This document shows, one piece after another, positions 61,298 to 64,000 of a stretch of DNA of 64,000 nucleotides. The first letter of the stretch is position 1, and each line of letters opens with the position of its first letter. The position numbers and the translations under genes are program-made. The notes beneath the pieces were generated by a model. It searched no databases. It was given only the letters and a program-made list of their open reading frames with translations, and was not told the DNA's origin. This stretch comes from Chryseobacterium shigense (GTDB lineage: Bacteria > Bacteroidota > Bacteroidia > Flavobacteriales > Weeksellaceae): the NCBI RefSeq assembly GCF_014207845.1, contig NZ_JACHLC010000003.1, forward strand, positions 1-64,000, in the 5' to 3' direction.

Positions 61298-62410
61298 ATG
61301 ATCAAAATTATAGACAGATATATCATTAAAAAATACCTTGGAACATTCAGTTTCATGCTGATATTGCTGTCTATAGTTGTACTGGTGATCGATGTTCAGC
61401 AGAAAATCCCAAGAATAGAAAATGCAAAAGCCTTAGATCCCAAACTGGATTTAATGTATTTCCTGCTTAATTTCTATCCCTTCTGGATCATTAACCTTGT
61501 AGTGACGTTTCTTTCCATTCTGGTATTCATTTCCGTGATTTATTTCACTTCTAGAATGGCGAATAATACTGAGATTGTAGCAGTAATAAGCAGCGGAGCC
61601 AGTTTCCACAGATTTGCTAAACCTTATCTGTATACTTCGCTTTTCATTGCCATGATATCCCTTCTGGTCAATCATATGGTGCTTCCGTGGGCCAATATTA
61701 AGAAAAATGAGCTGGAAGCCTATACCTATAATGCAGCAAACAAAGAAAAAATTCTGGGAACCGGTCCTGCATCTGCCCAGTTAAGCAAAACAGAATATAT
61801 TTTCGTGAACTCCTGGAATAAAAGAGAAACCAGAGGTTCAGGCTTTGTCTATCAGAAATTTGATAAAGTCCGGAAAATGACCTACGAGCTTAAAGCATCC
61901 GAAGTATACTGGGATAAAGCCAAAAAACAGTTTATCCTTACCAACTATCTGGAAAAAACGGTTAATAAAGATAATACTGAAAAGCTGGGGAATGGTGTGG
62001 AAATAAGGAAAAGTTACGGGCATTCCCCTGAAGAACTTTTCCCGAACGAATTGCTCGGACAAAATAAAACCACTCCCGAACTTATAAAATTTATCAACAG
62101 AGAAAAAGAGAAAGGAAACAGCAATCTGAATTCTTACCTTAATGAGTTCCATCAGAGAACTTCCATGCCTGTTTCCATTATTATATTAACCTTCCTTGCG
62201 CTTTCGCTGGCTTCCCAGAAAAAAAGAGGAGGCCTTGGGGTTAACCTGGCAATAGGTATTTCCCTGGCATTTGTTTTCGTTTTCTCTTTCGAGGCATTAA
62301 AAGTAGTTTCCGAGAATAAAAGCCTTTCGCCGGCTGTTGCTATGTGGCTGCCTAATATGGTTTTCTTTCCGCTTACCTTATACCTTTACCTGAAAAGAGC
62401 CAATCAGTAG
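61298..62410 (+). CDS. LptF/LptG-family LPS export permease
   Basis: 370 residues. YjgP/YjgQ fold: N-terminal IIDRYIIKKYLGTFSFMLILLSIVVLVIDVQQKI, three transmembrane helices, a periplasmic beta-jellyroll domain (about 130-270), and three more helices (SMPVSIIILTFLALSLASQKKRGG). It is an inner-membrane partner of the LptB ATPase in lipopolysaccharide transport. Whether it is LptF or LptG cannot be told. It lies 13 nt after tgt and overlaps birA by 7 nt at their 3' ends. Confidence 0.88.
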   Translation: MIKIIDRYIIKKYLGTFSFMLILLSIVVLVIDVQQKIPRIENAKALDPKLDLMYFLLNFYPFWIINLVVTFLSILVFISVIYFTSRMANNTEIVAVISSGASFHRFAKPYLYTSLFIAMISLLVNHMVLPWANIKKNELEAYTYNAANKEKILGTGPASAQLSKTEYIFVNSWNKRETRGSGFVYQKFDKVRKMTYELKASEVYWDKAKKQFILTNYLEKTVNKDNTEKLGNGVEIRKSYGHSPEELFPNELLGQNKTTPELIKFINREKEKGNSNLNSYLNEFHQRTSMPVSIIILTFLALSLASQKKRGGLGVNLAIGISLAFVFVFSFEALKVVSENKSLSPAVAMWLPNMVFFPLTLYLYLKRANQ

Positions 62411-63120
62411 AGTAGCCTGATCTCTTTGTGATAGAAAGATTGTAAGCCGTATCTTTCAAGTTCTATCCAGAGCTCTCCCTTTTCGTCCGCATTCCGGATA
62501 ATGCCATTTTGTCTCTCTTTTTCAATCTCGAAGACAGAAATTTCATTTCTACGGTATAAATTACGGTTGAACTGCTCGATAATCTCCTCTTCGGATGGAA
62601 TGTTTTTCAGTTTTTCAGAAAGATATTCGTGAAGATTCAATACAAATTCATCAAGATGATAAGCCTGTCCTGTCTGGGTAAGAAGTGATCCTGCATGCGA
62701 TATTTCGTCAAAATGATCCTGCAGAACATTGAAGCCTGCTCCTATGATAAAATAATTATTCTGATTGACTTTTTTCTTTTCAATCAGGATTCCGACGATT
62801 TTTTTATTTTTAAGGATAATGTCATTCGGCCATTTTATCTTTACATCATGATCAGTCAAATTGGCAAGGAAATCCCGAATAGCAACCGCGGTATAGTAAT
62901 TGAATATAAAATCTGAGAGCAGAATGCTTTGAGCCTTAACAGCCAGCGTATACGCAATATTTTTTCCGGCCACTGCCGCCCATGTGTTTCCGTACTGTCC
63001 GCGGCCTTTAGTTTGATTAAATGTGTGTAAAGCTATAAAATCTGAATTTTCGTAAAGTAAAAACTTAGATATTTCGTCATTAGTAGAAGAACACTCTTTT
63101 AAATAAAATAATTGACCCAT
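62404..63120 (-). CDS. birA: Biotin--[acetyl-CoA-carboxylase] ligase
   Basis: 238 residues, cytosolic, without the N-terminal DNA-binding domain, so a ligase only. KGRGQYGNTWAAVAGKNIAYTL (ATP/biotin loop), KWPNDIILKNKKIVGILIEKK (catalytic Lys region) and GAGFNVLQ are family landmarks. It attaches biotin to carboxylase carrier proteins. Convergent with lptF/G. Confidence 0.92.
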   Translation of the reverse strand: MGQLFYLKECSSTNDEISKFLLYENSDFIALHTFNQTKGRGQYGNTWAAVAGKNIAYTLAVKAQSILLSDFIFNYYTAVAIRDFLANLTDHDVKIKWPNDIILKNKKIVGILIEKKKVNQNNYFIIGAGFNVLQDHFDEISHAGSLLTQTGQAYHLDEFVLNLHEYLSEKLKNIPSEEEIIEQFNRNLYRRNEISVFEIEKERQNGIIRNADEKGELWIELERYGLQSFYHKEIRLLY

Positions 63121-63179
63121 TTAAGAAAACTTTAAGACTTTAAAAGGCTAAAAGTAAGGCTAAAGTAAAAGAAAAACAA

Positions 63180-63187
63180 TAAATTTG
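63180..63187 (+). promoter_or_regulatory. -7 box (TAAATTTG) of rsfS-ftsH
   Basis: TAAATTTG matches TAnnTTTG, 18 nt before the ATG at 63206. The upstream TTG start for rsfS would fall inside it. Confidence 0.55.
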
Positions 63188-63205
63188 CAGATTATAGATA
63201 TTTTA

Positions 63206-63574
63206 ATGAATAAAACAGCAGAAAAGCAGGCACTAATAGATAAAATTGTTGAAGCCCTTCAGGACGTAAAAGGTGAAGATATCATGATTTTTGATCTTTC
63301 GAAAATTGAAAATTCTGTAGCGGAAACTTTTATTATTTGCAGCGGAAACTCAAATACACAGGTTTCTGCATTGGCAGGTAGTGTTGAGAAAAAAGTAAGA
63401 AACGATCTTAAAGATAGACCCTGGCATGTAGAGGGTACCGAAAACTCAATGTGGGTTTTGGTAGATTACGTAACGGTTGTAGTGCATATTTTCCAGAAAG
63501 AAGTACGTGAATATTACGATATTGAAGAACTTTGGGGAGATGCGGCAATCACCAAAATTGAAAATGAATATTAA
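63206..63574 (+). CDS. rsfS: Ribosomal silencing factor RsfS
   Basis: 122 residues from ATG 63206. It binds ribosomal protein L14 and blocks subunit joining in slow growth. VEALQDVKGEDIMIFDLSKIENSVAETFIICSGNSNTQVSALA and WHVEGTENSMWVLVDYVTVVVHIFQKEVREYYDIEELWGDA are signature strings of the family. It precedes ftsH by 16 nt, a common flavobacterial pair. Confidence 0.93.
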   Translation: MNKTAEKQALIDKIVEALQDVKGEDIMIFDLSKIENSVAETFIICSGNSNTQVSALAGSVEKKVRNDLKDRPWHVEGTENSMWVLVDYVTVVVHIFQKEVREYYDIEELWGDAAITKIENEY

Positions 63575-63590
63575 ATTTTAAAAAGTATAA

Positions 63591-64000
63591 ATGAACAATA
63601 AAGGATTCAACTGGTTTTTTCCAATTGCAATCGTGGCTCTTTTGTTATTTTTCGGCTCCAATTTTTTAGGGGGCGACAGTGCAAAATCTATTGATGAGGA
63701 TGCTTTCTTTAGGGAAATGCAGGCAGGAAAGGTCCAAAACGTTATCATATACAAAGACACAGAGAAAGCAGATGTTTTCCTGACAAAAGCAGCAAAGACG
63801 GCAATGGTCAGCAAATCGGCCAACCAGAATAATCCCCTTTCTGCATTCGATATGGCTCCAAAAGCAGATTTTTCTGTAAAATATGGAGATCTTCAGCTTT
63901 TCCTTCAGAAATTTGATCAGATAAAAGCGACAAACGCAGCAATTAAAACAACAAAAGATTACGGAGCAGGTAAAAACCCGTTCATGGATATCCTGGTTTC
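63591..64000 (+). CDS. ftsH: ATP-dependent zinc metalloprotease FtsH, N-terminal part
   Basis: About 136 codons run to the window edge without a stop. NNKGFNWFFPIAIVALLLFFGSNFLGG is the first transmembrane segment; SAKSIDEDAFFREMQAGKVQNVIIYKDTEKADVFLT matches the FtsH extracellular (periplasmic) domain. The AAA+ and protease domains lie outside. Position after rsfS supports the call. Confidence 0.85.
   Translation, partial: MNNKGFNWFFPIAIVALLLFFGSNFLGGDSAKSIDEDAFFREMQAGKVQNVIIYKDTEKADVFLTKAAKTAMVSKSANQNNPLSAFDMAPKADFSVKYGDLQLFLQKFDQIKATNAAIKTTKDYGAGKNPFMDILV

Overview
The window looks like a chromosomal segment of a Bacteroidota species, class Flavobacteriia, most likely Chryseobacterium or a close relative in the Weeksellaceae. 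This rests on low GC, SusC/SusD genes, type IX secretion C-terminal tails on secreted enzymes, Bacteroidota promoters (TTG, about 20 nt, then TAnnTTTG), and flavobacterial neighbourhoods such as DUF4271-hemD and a mannosyltransferase-DUF4296-tgt-lptF series. No rRNA, tRNA, CRISPR array, prophage or intact insertion sequence was seen.

Region by region. 1-611: end of a peptide-natural-product locus, with a Cys-rich double-glycine precursor and a C39-like gene interrupted by an in-frame stop. 612-1408: non-coding. 1409-4081: three tandem paralogous secreted C1q-like proteins behind a canonical promoter. 4082-7390 (minus): serine hydrolase, YdeI-like protein and a TPR/AraC regulator. 7480-16915: M48 protease, two paralogous exported proteins, glyS, a small membrane protein, a TruC-type pseudouridine synthase, pyrD and an unknown exported protein. 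16942-21119: DUF445 protein, msrB, an AT-rich Fic gene bracketed by two near-identical hairpins, and an L,D-transpeptidase-like protein. 21381-24948: a TetR-controlled operon (tetR, thiolase, hotdog thioesterase, FabF-like synthase) with a perfect palindromic operator. 25106-27597: OsmC-like protein and two AraC regulators.

28012-47485 is a polysaccharide utilisation locus best read as a high-mannose N-glycan system. It encodes SusC, SusD, a sugar permease, GH130 phosphorylase, two GH92 alpha-mannosidases, GH125 alpha-1,6-mannosidase, two Endo F1/H-like GH18 endoglycosidases with type IX sorting tails, a ROK kinase and a cupin mannose-6-phosphate isomerase-like protein. The proposed flow is: release of the glycan outside the cell, SusCD import, trimming to Man-beta-1,4-GlcNAc in the periplasm, import by the permease, phosphorolysis by GH130, and entry into fructose-6-phosphate metabolism. 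An AraC gene just upstream is the candidate regulator.

47668-51434 (minus) is a three-gene candidate metal-handling operon: a lipoprotein with three HGxPxHxC repeats, a Cys-cluster secreted protein, and a TonB-dependent receptor with two N-terminal HMA units. It is followed by a two-component system, an SRPBCC protein, an oligopeptidase B-like enzyme with two small downstream genes, and a housekeeping block: hemD, DUF4271, glycosyltransferase, DUF4296, tgt, lptF/G, birA, rsfS and the start of ftsH, cut by the window end. Several intergenic palindromes of about 60-190 bp look like dispersed, MITE-like repeats.

Several starts were moved from a TTG or GTG codon to an internal ATG where the upstream codon overlaps a promoter box or the ATG begins a signal peptide or conserved start.
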